From Seriola aureovittata (lineage: Eukaryota > Chordata > Actinopteri > Carangiformes > Carangidae), in NCBI RefSeq assembly GCF_021018895.1, contig NC_079372.1:20479237-20543236 (forward strand): a DNA stretch of 64,000 nucleotides, in the 5' to 3' direction. The position numbers were made by a program, and so were the translations under genes. Positions 35,261-44,812 of this stretch are shown here, one piece after another. Below the pieces are notes generated by a model, which did no database searches, was not told the DNA's origin, and worked only from the letters and a program-made list of their open reading frames with translations. Position 1 is the stretch's first letter. Each line of letters starts with the position of its first letter.

Positions 35261-35605
35261 TGTGTCGACTGCGTGGGACTGAAGGGGGGGCGCGCCACCG
35301 CCACGCCGTCCCACTCTGTACACTGTTTGTTCTCGCCGCCTGCAGCTTTTAATGCTCAGCTGGCTTTGCTTTTCTTATTCCACTCCAGGGACCGTTCAAG
35401 TACAAACTAAGAAAAGTCTGACCTACCAACACGACACACACAGTCAATAAAAGTTTCTCCTCTCGCTGCTCCCAGCACTCGCCGTCTGATCGCCGCTTCA
35501 CTTCTTCTCCCCTGGGTCATCCTCGTCCCAACTTCACACCAGGGAAGAAATTACATCAATTAATGTCTTTATATATGTGATGGCTTTTGAAAACGCATTT
35601 TATGA

Positions 35606-35628
35606 ACACACACACACACACACACACA
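35606..35628. repeat. (AC)n microsatellite
   Basis: Eleven AC units followed by an A-rich stretch. Confidence 0.93.
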
Positions 35629-35770
35629 AAAAGAGAAAGTCTCCTGAATCTCACTAGTTGCCTCTTCATGATCAGAAATCGCACTTCTTGCTGGTGACTG
35701 TTTCTAAATTAGCTCATATATATACTTGGCATTTCTCTTCTGCACTTTTCTTTGCTATTTATTGGCTACC

Positions 35771-35775
35771 ACACA

Positions 35776-35814
<39 letters not shown>

Positions 35815-35822
35815 ACACACAC
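35771..35822. repeat. (CA)n microsatellite, 52 bp
   Basis: CA units with two CT interruptions; they create Thr-His runs in both plus-strand frames across it. Confidence 0.96.
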
Positions 35823-35984
35823 CAGTATATATTTATATTTATAAGCTAAAGTCATTGGGCTCGAGTCCAAGGATGGAATCAGAGTTACAGTTTTGTTCTC
35901 TGATGTCACCCGACTATAAGACGGATAATGAAGTGTGTGTCGTCAGCTGAACGACACGGGAGCAGAGCTGCAGCCACAACTGAG

Positions 35985-36230
35985 GACGCCGGAGGCCTGT
36001 TTTATTTATGCGGATGGTTTTTATGTCTCAGTCAGAGACGTATTGTTTTCAGGTTGTACGTCCGTCTCATTCTCATGGACACGTCGTCTCGGTAACGCCT
36101 CGACGGAACTTCTTCTAATTTGGCTGAAACATTCACTTGGACTGAAGGATGAACTGAGTCGATCCTCAGGGATGTAACCTGGAACTAGTCTGAGTGGCGG
36201 AGGGATACGACCACGAGGAGGCGATTCTAA
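35985..36230 (+). repeat. GGATGAACTGA-type repeat (DR2), copy 2
   Basis: Begins GCCGGAGGCCTGTTTTAT. It then has CGTATTGTTTTCAGGTTGTA, CGTCTCATTCTCATGGACAC, GGAACTTCTTCTAATTTGGC, CACTTGGACTGAAGGATGAA and CGACCACGAGGAGGCGATTC. That last block is shared almost exactly with copy 3 near 56013-56031. The middle, which in copy 1 carries GGTTTTGGTGGCTAAAGG, is largely deleted. Confidence 0.75.
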
Positions 36231-36486
36231 TTTTTTCATATTTTTACAATTCAGAGTTGCATAACATGCATAAATAAGAGTGACGGTGTTTGAGTTGGCC
36301 CGTGTTCACCGGGATGACATACACTTTTGATTTTTCGTTCGCTTGCATACCTCTGCTTCCTTCTGTACTGCCAGTGACTAAAGAGTGTAGGTACAGTATG
36401 CGCGCGGTTATTTTAAGTACAGGCTCGGATCCAAAAAATTTTCCCTTCCCAAACAAGAATAGAGGAGGAGGCCAGAACGTGTTGCT

Positions 36487-36489
<3 letters not shown>

Positions 36490-36544
<55 letters not shown>
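36490..36544. repeat. (TC)n microsatellite, 55 bp polypyrimidine tract
   Basis: About 27 uninterrupted TC units. It creates Leu-Ser and Arg-Glu runs in frames on either strand (36244-36619), which are therefore spurious. A mirror-symmetric tract of this length can adopt triplex (H-DNA) structure. Confidence 0.97.
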
Positions 36545-36547
<3 letters not shown>

Positions 36548-37189
36548 GTGCAATATGTGGTTCAGTTCCTCTGGCCAGCTGCCGGGTAACAGCTCAGACT
36601 GTTCTGCTTCAGAATCCATGTGTCACTAAACGAGACTGCCATCACACTACACCGCTGAGGTGCAGTCAGTCAGGTGAGTGTGATGGACAACTCCTTTTAA
36701 ATTCCCACAATTCACAGCACACACAGTTTCACGGTGACTAAGGGTTTGTGGGTGTGACACCAACAAGTCTTTTGACTCAGTGGGCCGCGCTTTAATCACA
36801 ACAACAACCGCAAAGACACACAAACCTGCAGCCAGATGGTGTGTGTGTGTGTGCTTTTTTTAAACGGTTAATTATTATAATAATAATGTTTGCCAAGTAC
36901 TGTTATCATCATTTGCTCGTAGTTGGCAGAAGTTAGTGTTTCTTTCAGAGAGAAGAGCGAATGCAGTCACCATCTGCCTTTAGAGGTAAAATCTGAGATT
37001 AAACACCTGTTTAACCTCAGCTGTTATAAACCAAACTGCTGGTAAAAAAAAACAAAAACAAATGCAGATTTAAGGTCGAGTGATTTGCAAGAAGTGTACG
37101 ATTTATTCTGTCACAATCCAGTTCCTCCTGAGTTTATTCTGCCCGACTCAAGTTTCTCTGTCAAGTTTGTATTAATGGTAAAATGATGC

Positions 37190-37380
37190 TCAGTGAACCT
37201 GCATATTAAAAATCTCCCAGTCATTAATTACTATGCAAGGGGGATCAATCCAAACTACAGTCACAGTTTAATGAGCGACTGTTGATTGGCCTTGTAAAAC
37301 AAATTTATTTTGGAATAGCCTCAACAGCCACTTATTTATGAGAGCTTGTTGTTCTCGTGCCTGACCTTGTTAAGTGCTCA
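37190..37380. promoter_or_regulatory. Candidate conserved non-coding block (37 kb)
   Basis: ATTAATTAC at 37223-37231 is followed directly by ATGCAA (37233-37238), a homeodomain core next to a POU-type half-site. Both sit in about 190 bp of repeat-free sequence. Such pairs are common in neural and developmental enhancers. No conservation data were available. Confidence 0.3.
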
Positions 37381-37403
37381 GGGAGATGTGTGTGTTTTGT
37401 TTG

Positions 37404-37434
37404 TTTTTTTTTTTTGGGGGGGGGGGGGGGGGGG
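37404..37434. repeat. T12-G19 homopolymer junction
   Basis: Twelve T followed directly by 19 G. The G run can form a G-quadruplex; its exact length should be treated as uncertain because homopolymers are error-prone in assemblies. Confidence 0.9.
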
Positions 37435-39096
37435 CAGCTTTTCCACTCGCTGAAATCATGCATTCACACGTACATTCACGCAGCGTGCAGCCATCCACCT
37501 GTTAACATCCACGCTCTGTTGTACTACAGCTGCAGAGTCTCAGTCGCCGCGCTTAAATATTGAATTTAAAGCCTTTACAGGGCTGCAGATACAAATTCAC
37601 TGATACAGCCAAAGTTGCCCAGCTGATCAAACAGAGCTGTGATGTCGCTGCGGATGTCAGAGGTCAATTTGGTATCACAGCAGCCATCTTCTCCCTTCTG
37701 CTAACTGAGTCCACAGGAGTAGATCAGAGTTAACAGATAGCTCTATACTGCATTTTATTACCCATGTTTGATACTTTTTCCAATGGCCTCAGACCGCTCC
37801 ATTTATTTTAGGCGGAGAATTCACTTCCTTCACGATCAGTCGGCGCCGAAATGAACAGCAAAAAAATGTCTGTGAGAGCACAGATCGGTTATCTCTGTAG
37901 AATAAAACCCTTTTTTTTTTTGGTGTGAAAAAACAACAACTGAACAAAACAACCTTAAAGTTCAATAAATCAACACAGCTCAGTCATCGCCGGTGATGCA
38001 GCTCCACGTTCCACACTGCAGACATCACTAGATAAAGCCTTTGTGTGATGTCTAGCAGGGGTTTCTCGTGTTTGATTGCTGTTCCATTTCATTTTTTTTT
38101 TTTTTTGCAGCAGCTATCGCAGCTGATAAGATGAACACAATTTCTCAAGTTTGCTCACTAATCTTTTCCGAGCGAGTAACTAGGTTAGAAACTATCTCGC
38201 ACTTGAAGGGGAAACAATCGCTTGATGAGGCCCTGTGACGAGACCAAACACGTTGATGGAGGAGACATCTTCCTCTCCAGAGCGGCTTTATTAATATGTA
38301 AAGCTCATGTAAATTCAGGATCTGTCACTTGTCACTTGAGGGGGAGCGAGAGCACCGGCAGAATGGCTTTTTGCATCCGCTGGAGCTCCTCCTGCTCTGT
38401 TAGGGCTTTAGCTGGAAGGAAGTGAGACAGACACTTTTTTTTCTGTTATCAGCTGGCAGTGATGTTATTTATTCCCCTCATTTAATTCCCACCCACCCAC
38501 ACACTGTGAAAAGGATAAGACCCACGCATACGAAGCACAAATGGGCACATACCAACCTTAAACCGAAAATTAAACAATTTGTGGTGGAAGTGTGGGGACC
38601 TATAATTCATTTTTTTTGTTACACCATATTGTTTTCTAATGTGAACGGAGGGCCTGTATTTATCCTTCTGATGATGCAGCAGATTGAACACACATCACAC
38701 CTTCAAGCCTCCAGCTGCAGATTAGGATTTGGCGAAGCGCAGCGGGTGAAACCAAAGCACCTATTGTCGGGAACAGTGACACTCACAACGTCAATTGTTT
38801 TTTTTTTTCCAGCTTTGTCACGCAAACAACACCTGGCATTGCATAACGCTCAGCTGGAGAGAGAGGTATTACACACAGCCCCCTTAGTTTGAAGTTGCTT
38901 CGTCTCATTATGAGCTTCATGATGTCAAACTTTAGTCAAAACTAAATAATTACAATAATCCTAAAACATGTGCGGCTATAAAATGAACCGGAAATGTTAT
39001 TAATTACTTATTGCTCATTACTTATTTAAAAAATAGTATCTTTGTTGATTAATAAGTAGTAATAAACAAAGTAATTAAGAACATTTCAGGTTCATA

Positions 39097-39612
39097 TGAT
39101 GTTTTTATATAATACAGACATTTGATGAGTGAAATAATCATCAGCACCACAACTCAGTGTTTCCACCTTCAACTGCAATGAACCAATGACAGTCTCATAA
39201 ACACAGACGTCACAAACCTAAGAAACCAATCCTGAGAGAGAGAATTAGCATTAGCACAACTACTAACACTATGTCCGCCACTGCCAGTTACAAGCTAACA
39301 AACAACATGAACAAATAAAAGATGCTAACTGCGCTAACGGTTCTGACCCGTCTGCTAGTCTCTGGTTCTGGTCTTCACACTCTTCCTCTGAGTCTGGGTC
39401 TGACTGAGGCTCAAACATGTGACTGAGTCTCTCTGATGTTTCCTCCTCTCACCATCTTGATGCTCTCTGCTCTTTCACCTGTCCACCTGGAGCCAGCAGG
39501 TGGTGGGAGGGGCTCAAGATCTGATCCAGGAAGTGAGAGGAGACGAGCTTCAGACCCAGTTTTTATGTGTGAAAACACATAAAAGCAGAGGATTTTTACA
39601 GAGTTTAAAACA
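39097..39612 (-). repeat. Dispersed repeat DR1, copy B (inverted)
   Basis: Reverse complement of DR1. On its own strand it starts with TTTAAACTCTGTAAAAATCC, shared with copy C, and ends in AATCATCACCA-type sequence shared with copy A. Relative to A and C it lacks about 50 bp after the (TC)n tract, removing the GACAAGGTTTCAG and TAGCCCCGCCC blocks. It also lacks about 14 bp between GTGACGT and CTGTGTTTATGAG. Its extent shows that the complete element covers both the left end of C and the right end of A. Confidence 0.9.
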
Positions 39613-41147
39613 TTTCTGAAGAAGTTTAAGGGAATTGGAGGCTACATATGTACAATAGTCATAGCAGGAGTCCAAGCTATAATTATATTCCTCTCTCTCT
39701 CTCTCTAAACTAAATGTAAATTACATTCATAATGAAAAGAAATCAAACATTATTATTGATGCCCGTTATCAGAGGCAAACTCAGTGTAGAAAGACAGGGC
39801 TGGTAACGCTGGTGGGCTGAACACACACACACACACACACATGAGCGACCTGCAGCAGTTTAGCGAGGTAGCTTTTCACGCACAGGTGAGCAGCGTGACC
39901 CAAGGCTCACCTGCTGGTTACTCGTTACTGACCAACACTTCTAGTAACATGGGCAACAATTTAATCCAATCCAGCCTCCGGACTGACCCTGACACAGCCA
40001 ATACTTTACCAAATGCCCACACAGAGACAACATGACAGCGTTAAGACTGTGGGACTTACACCCAGGAGGGTTGACATTAATTAAAGGAAGTACCCGTGTG
40101 GGTTGATTTATGTTTAGTTTTCTTCCGACTGTGGCGTCGGACGCATGGATGAGCCGCAAGAATTTTTCCCTCCTTTCACAGACTATGTAGTTCAGCTGCT
40201 GCAGGCATTTACCTTCACCCCAAGAAGCTTCAAATCTCAATACACCCGCAGTTTCCCGTGTCCACCATGCATGATAATTGAGTTTTTTGGTTTTTTTTTT
40301 TTGCTGACACAAAAAAATTTCTCGTGTGGAATCAGGCTTAAACTGAAAGCCTGGTGTCAAAAGTTGTCAAATAAATCATTTTTTATTACATTCAGAAACA
40401 CTAATTACATGCCCCTGAGTAATATTTGAAAATGGACTTAATATCAATCACTTAATGATTTGAAAGACCTCAAAGATAAAATGAAAATCCGTCTCTGGAG
40501 GAGTCTTGATACTATTAGAAGATGCACAAAATCATGGCTGAATGCTTCCACTCTTTAATAATGTCAAAGTTTCTTCCTTGTGAAGGGGGTTTGCAGAGTC
40601 ATTCTCTGAACTTAATGCCATAATGGTCACAGTGAGAAATGGGTGGTTAAATACAGATTATAGAGGTTGTGTGATAAATCCTGGGCCACAATTCAGCAGG
40701 GAAACTTTCACCTCTATGTAACCTGCGCCTAAGTGGGGAACATTGATTTGCTATAAAAGGGATTGCGTACGCTCTCCGGTTCTTTTCTTTTCCCGCTGAC
40801 CAGACTGCAACATGTGTAAGAGAGTTTTTTTCAGGTTCACTCGACACGTTCACAGATGTTTGACGGATTCGGTTTACTTCCCATCTTGAGGAAGGGAAAG
40901 AGAGAGAATCCAAGAGCCTTTTATTCTCTTTCCTCAGCTGCTTGTGTCCGTCCATTTGTCAAGTACTTGCCTTCACATCTTGACCTTTGCAGTTAAGCCT
41001 CTTCTACAATGTTGTATGGATATTTTGACCACCGCAGGATGGTTCTCAGCACTGTAATGACCTCATGACCTTTTCATTTTGTGCCACTATCTGGCTGAAA
41101 GCTTTCCTAAACGAACACTTTGGTCTCTGACAAAACAGGATCCTCTG
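39613..41147. other. Non-coding stretch, no gene seen
   Basis: Includes (AC)n at 39821-39841 and a T-rich run near 40286-40302. A TATA-like TATAAAAG word at 40752-40759 has no associated gene. The opposing frames at 39941-40360 and 40145-40429 are chance frames. Confidence 0.5.
39821..39841. repeat. (AC)n microsatellite
   Basis: Ten AC units, uninterrupted. Confidence 0.93.
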
Positions 41148-41390
41148 TGGATGTTCATGGTCCACAGAAGATGAATCCTAATTCTGCCGTCACCCTCAGA
41201 CATTCTTGCATCTGTTGCGGGTCAATATATCCAATTGTACAAAAAAACCCCCATGAAAATCTAAAGTTTAAATGATCAAAATATGAAAATTAATATGCAC
41301 ATTTTTAATCCCCAGAGGATGAACCTCCATTATGGACCTTCCTCCACTTTTCCCACAGTGTCACCATCAGGACAAATGTTGAAAACTAAT
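41148..41390 (+). repeat. Two tandem fragments of the CATTCATGG-type repeat (DR3)
   Basis: First fragment 41148-41200: GATGTTCATGGTCC, AGAAGATGAATCCTAATTCT and GTCACCC. Second fragment 41307-41390: AATCCCCAGAGGATGAACCT, CACTTTTCCCACAGTGTCAC and CATCAGGACAAATGTT. Both match the same stretch of a repeat I recall as 'CATTCATGGTCCCCAGAGG', so the stretch occurs twice in a row, about 110 bp apart. Confidence 0.6.
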
Positions 41391-41399
41391 GGCTAAATT

Positions 41400-41780
41400 T
41401 CCATCATATTTCTACATTTCTTCTGGGCCCTTAACCTCGCAACTGAGAATCCATCTTGCCAGACCCCCGAAGATTTTCAAACCACAGTGGTTCGGACCAA
41501 TGAGCATCCAATGAGGGAGGAGCGACTGTTTGGTTTTTCGTAAGAGCGCCGTTTTCGTGCAAATTTCCCTTACAAAGATGTCAAGAATCGTCTCCATACA
41601 TGCTAACTAGCTTTCAAAGCTTCCCAGACTGCGGCTTGTTGTCTTTAGCGCTTTCTCTACTACATCATATGATAGAAAGATTGTTCATCCGATCACCTGC
41701 CAAGTATTGTTCTGAAAGCTCCTGCCCTTTTTCCAAATGAGGCTTTCCCAGATGGTTCTGTGTAACAAACCATCTGGTGC
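41400..41780. repeat. Probable dispersed repeat with terminal hairpin
   Basis: Contains GGGCCCTTAACCTCGCAACT, GAGAATCCATCTTGCCAGAC and GGACCAATGAGCATCCAATG, ending at a perfect 10 bp inverted repeat (41748-41757 and 41768-41777, 10-base loop). I recall similar sequence from other fish contigs. It sits between pieces of the DR3 family, as expected if it inserted into that element. There is no second copy here. Confidence 0.45.
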
Positions 41781-42137
41781 TTCAGGTTAGATTGCCCCCT
41801 CATCATACCAAAACTTCAACTACGCAGCAAATAGTCTAATCTAGTTTCACAGTGGACTAAAGTGCTGAGCATGAACGCTGATTTTAATGACTCCATGGGG
41901 TTTTCTTGAGGGTCATCTGGAGGTCAAACCGTTTTTAACCTTGGTAAGATTCTAAAAACAGTAAACTCGATATTGTTTGTTGCAGTGTGGGGTATGATGA
42001 CCAGACTCTCTGCAGACAGATGTGTTTCATCCATATGTCTATGTCGTCTCATGTAACGGATACTATTCCATCTGAACCAACATAGCTGTCTGCATGGGCG
42101 CCGATACAAATCATGTCACACTTACACCTGTTTTAGT

Positions 42138-42290
42138 TCACATATTCATGGTTTCCAGACGACGAAATGACAGATTGACTTTGATCACCTGACTATTCCT
42201 CGAGTGAACGCCACCGTGAGGTTCAAACGTCTCAACATGTATTATATGCACTGGCATGAAATTTCACATTTTCACCATCATCGGGACTAA
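42138..42290 (+). repeat. DR3-family fragment
   Basis: Reads ATATTCATGGTTTCCAGACG, GACTTTGATCACCTGACTAT, AACGCCACCGTGAGGTTC, CGTCTCAACATGTATTATAT and TGGCATGAAATTTCAC. These are successive blocks of the DR3 repeat (compare the distal copy at 63519-63961). Diverged but in the correct order. Confidence 0.65.
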
Positions 42291-42552
42291 ATTTTATTTC
42301 GTTTAATGCTGGGAACGTTCTGCCTGCGTCGCGTGTGCGTGGCGGCTGTCGTGCTGAGCTGCTGCAGAGAAGACATAGAAACCATAGTGGAAGGATGTTG
42401 CTGGCATGATGTTAATATGACATCAACAGGTCTTTTTTCTGTCTATTTTTGCTGCGAGATGATGAACATAAAAAAATAGGCGAGACGCAGAATCTTTAGA
42501 TCACGCGACGCAGCCGAGAGGACGCTCTGACCCGCTACGCATCCAGTGTGTC

Positions 42553-42670
42553 CCAAATACCTGCAAGACTAAGGACATTCCCATCAGCCTCTGTCTTACT
42601 TGCTATTAAGGTCTAACTAGCAGATGTTATCATGCTAGCACGCCAACAATACAACAACATGGTAAACATT
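42553..42670 (+). repeat. DR3-family fragment, TTAGCATGC-bearing part
   Basis: Contains CCAAATACCTGCAAGACTAA, GACATTCCCATCAGCCTCTG, CTAACTAGCAGATGTTATCA, TGCTAGCACGCCAACA and ACATGGTAAACATT. It corresponds to the part of the 63519-63961 copy that has GTACCTGAAAAACAAATGAC and TGACTTTCCCGTCAGTCTTA. Confidence 0.65.
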
Positions 42671-43659
42671 TTGGTGACTTCAGCACCTAGAAATCAAATA
42701 AAGTTCAATAAGTAAACTGTGGACTTCTCAGATTTATGATGTCTTCTCCTCATTGGCTGATGCAGTGGACGTGGTGCTGAGACAGACTCTAAACACTTGT
42801 CAAGGCTTCTTTTTTTTTGGATTTCTCACTGAAGTTTCAATTCATGGTGTCCTCAAGAGTCAGGAAATATCCTCGCCAGAAACCATATCTGTTACCAACA
42901 TAATAATAATGAGGAAAAATCTACAACATCTAAATTGGGAGAGTGAGACCTTCTGAGTTTCATTTCACTTCTGCTGCAGCCTCGGGGGCCTCTGTGATAA
43001 AATTGGCATCAGTGGAAGAAATGAATATCCAACAAAAAAAAAAAAAAAATGTTCAAGTGTTTAGTTTAAATATTGAGAGTAAAAATATGAAAAGTTTAAC
43101 ATTCCCCAAAAAGGAGCTACTTGAACATTTAACGGATGAAAGCATTTTGAGTTGCACTGCAGAATTAAGAGTTGAACCCTCTTGACAGGGCAGGTATGTA
43201 CATATTAGTGCAGATGATCTGGAGCCGTGTGAAAGTGAAAGCACAAATATCAAGGGAAACAGAAAGGCAACAAATATGAAAATGTTTGGTGCAAAGTTTC
43301 TAAACAGACATTATTTGTATAAGCTGAACCACTTAATCGAAAACCCTGAATGCTAACCTTGTCTGAAAAGATATCGAACCCTGATAAAGTTTATTCAGGT
43401 ACATAACACCTGATGACATCCAAAAGTATTTGTAATGCTGCTGCTTTTGTGAATCGAGTTAAAGCCTCGTTAAGACTCTCCAGTCCCCAAACAATCAGTG
43501 AAAGTCCTTTTTGTCTGTGTTTGATAACTCCTGTGTCTTCATCCATTTAAGGATAATTGTGGGAGTGGAAACGAAGCTTGTGCACATGCGCCCAATTTCT
43601 TTTGGGGGGGTGGGGTGGGGGTGTCCCTTAATGTTTGTGTTTTCTCTCCCGTATGTGCT
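42671..43659. other. Non-coding stretch, no gene seen
   Basis: Holds a 16-base A run (43034-43049), a G-rich patch (43603-43621) and small chance frames. No recognised element. Confidence 0.5.
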
Positions 43660-44640
43660 TTGTCCTTGTTTTATTTAATTGCGTCCTAAATAATGCAGCC
43701 CACTCCCGTGCCAGCGAACACAACCCTCCACTGCGGATAAAATGATTTGTTCAATTCTTTATGAGCGATGGGAGGGGAGGCAGAGATTTCTGGAGACTAT
43801 GGGGCTTATGATAAATGAAATAAGCTGAATGCATTTCCATTTAGAGTAGACCAAGATTTAAACAGACAATTCAATAAAACTGACCCTCGGAGACTGGCCT
43901 CAGTGAAAATGGAGTCGACATTAATAGAGGGGGGGTTAACGCTCTTGAAGCAATTAAAGGTAACACAATTGCAGTGGTCATACCTGAGCAACATAATGCG
44001 ATAAGGAGATGTGGAATATGCTGATATGGTGGAAAATACATTTCAAGGTTACAAGAGGACACAGAGAAACATCGCCGGCGGAGGGAGTGAAAGGCGACGG
44101 TACCAAGTGGACATCAAAGGAATCAAATATTATTAAGGTGGGTCCCTGTGCGGGGAGCGCAGAGTAATTGCTTGTCATTAAAATACGCATTACAGCCAAG
44201 AAATAAGCAAAGCGCTGTTGATAACTGAACTCCATTTGTGTGGCCCTGTTTAATGGATCTTGTGGCACTGATAAAAAAAAAAAAACGCGCAGTGTTCATG
44301 AAGAATTAATTACCACCCACAGCTGAGCAGGAAAAAAAAAACAACTAACAAACAACTGTGTTTTCCGCTGGTCGGAGCTTTTATGGGGGGTTTTTAAAAA
44401 GTGTTGCACTTTTAACAGCTGCTGCCCTTATCTGGAATTTGTCACTTCATTACCAGCCACTTCTCACGTAGAAATAGAAAAGGTTCCTCAAGGATACTTT
44501 AGTTATGACACTGCAACACAATGAGCTGCAATAACTTAAAGAGGCCTGACAATTTCTATCAAGTGCCTTCATAGTTTTCTTAAAATATTCTCTCATAGTG
44601 TATAAAAAGCACTTGCCGCCTGCCGTCGGCTTTAATCAGT
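43660..44640. promoter_or_regulatory. Candidate conserved non-coding block (44 kb)
   Basis: About 1 kb almost free of repeats except A runs near 44272-44284 and 44331-44341. It includes AATTAATTAC at 44304-44313. Four overlapping minus-strand frames (43806-44268) are unrecognised. The texture resembles conserved regulatory DNA, but this is untested. Confidence 0.28.
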
Positions 44641-44770
44641 CACGGCAGAAAAATGCGTCGTAACAGCGACTCATAACGGTGTCAAACTGTATCAAACTGT
44701 CCATAGTGGCGTCTCAAACAACTCCTGCGGCATAATCCACGTCTACACTGTGAATTCATACATTTGCGAC

Positions 44771-44812
44771 ACCCCACCCCTCACCCCTCACCCCTCACCC
44801 CTCACCCTAACC
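44771..44812. repeat. Telomere-like CCCCTCA / CCCTAACCC array
   Basis: Five successive 7-base units of the CACCCCT type, passing at the right end into CACCCTAACCCT. This carries the vertebrate telomeric hexamer CCCTAA once plus a partial unit. It may be an interstitial telomere-like or simple C-rich minisatellite. The minus strand has several GGGG or GGG runs and can form a G-quadruplex. Confidence 0.85.

Larger units (their letters stand above)
35261..35984. other. Non-coding stretch with CA microsatellites
   Basis: Contains (AC)n at 35606-35628 and the longer (CA)n at 35771-35822. Nothing gene-like. Confidence 0.6.
36231..39096. other. Non-coding stretch with simple repeats, one conserved-looking block
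   Basis: Besides the tracts listed separately, it includes T-rich runs at 37910-37921 and 38092-38106. The plus-strand 156-codon frame (38422-38892) has no recognisable domain. 38106-38420 is repeat-poor with TTTATTAATATGTAAAGCTC and may be conserved. No gene recognised. Confidence 0.45.

Noticed and set aside
36244..36619. Frames encoding Arg-Glu or Leu-Ser runs
   Set aside because: Produced entirely by the (TC)n microsatellite.
40752..40759. TATA-like TATAAAAG word
   Set aside because: No gene or initiator context downstream; such words are expected by chance in AT-rich DNA.
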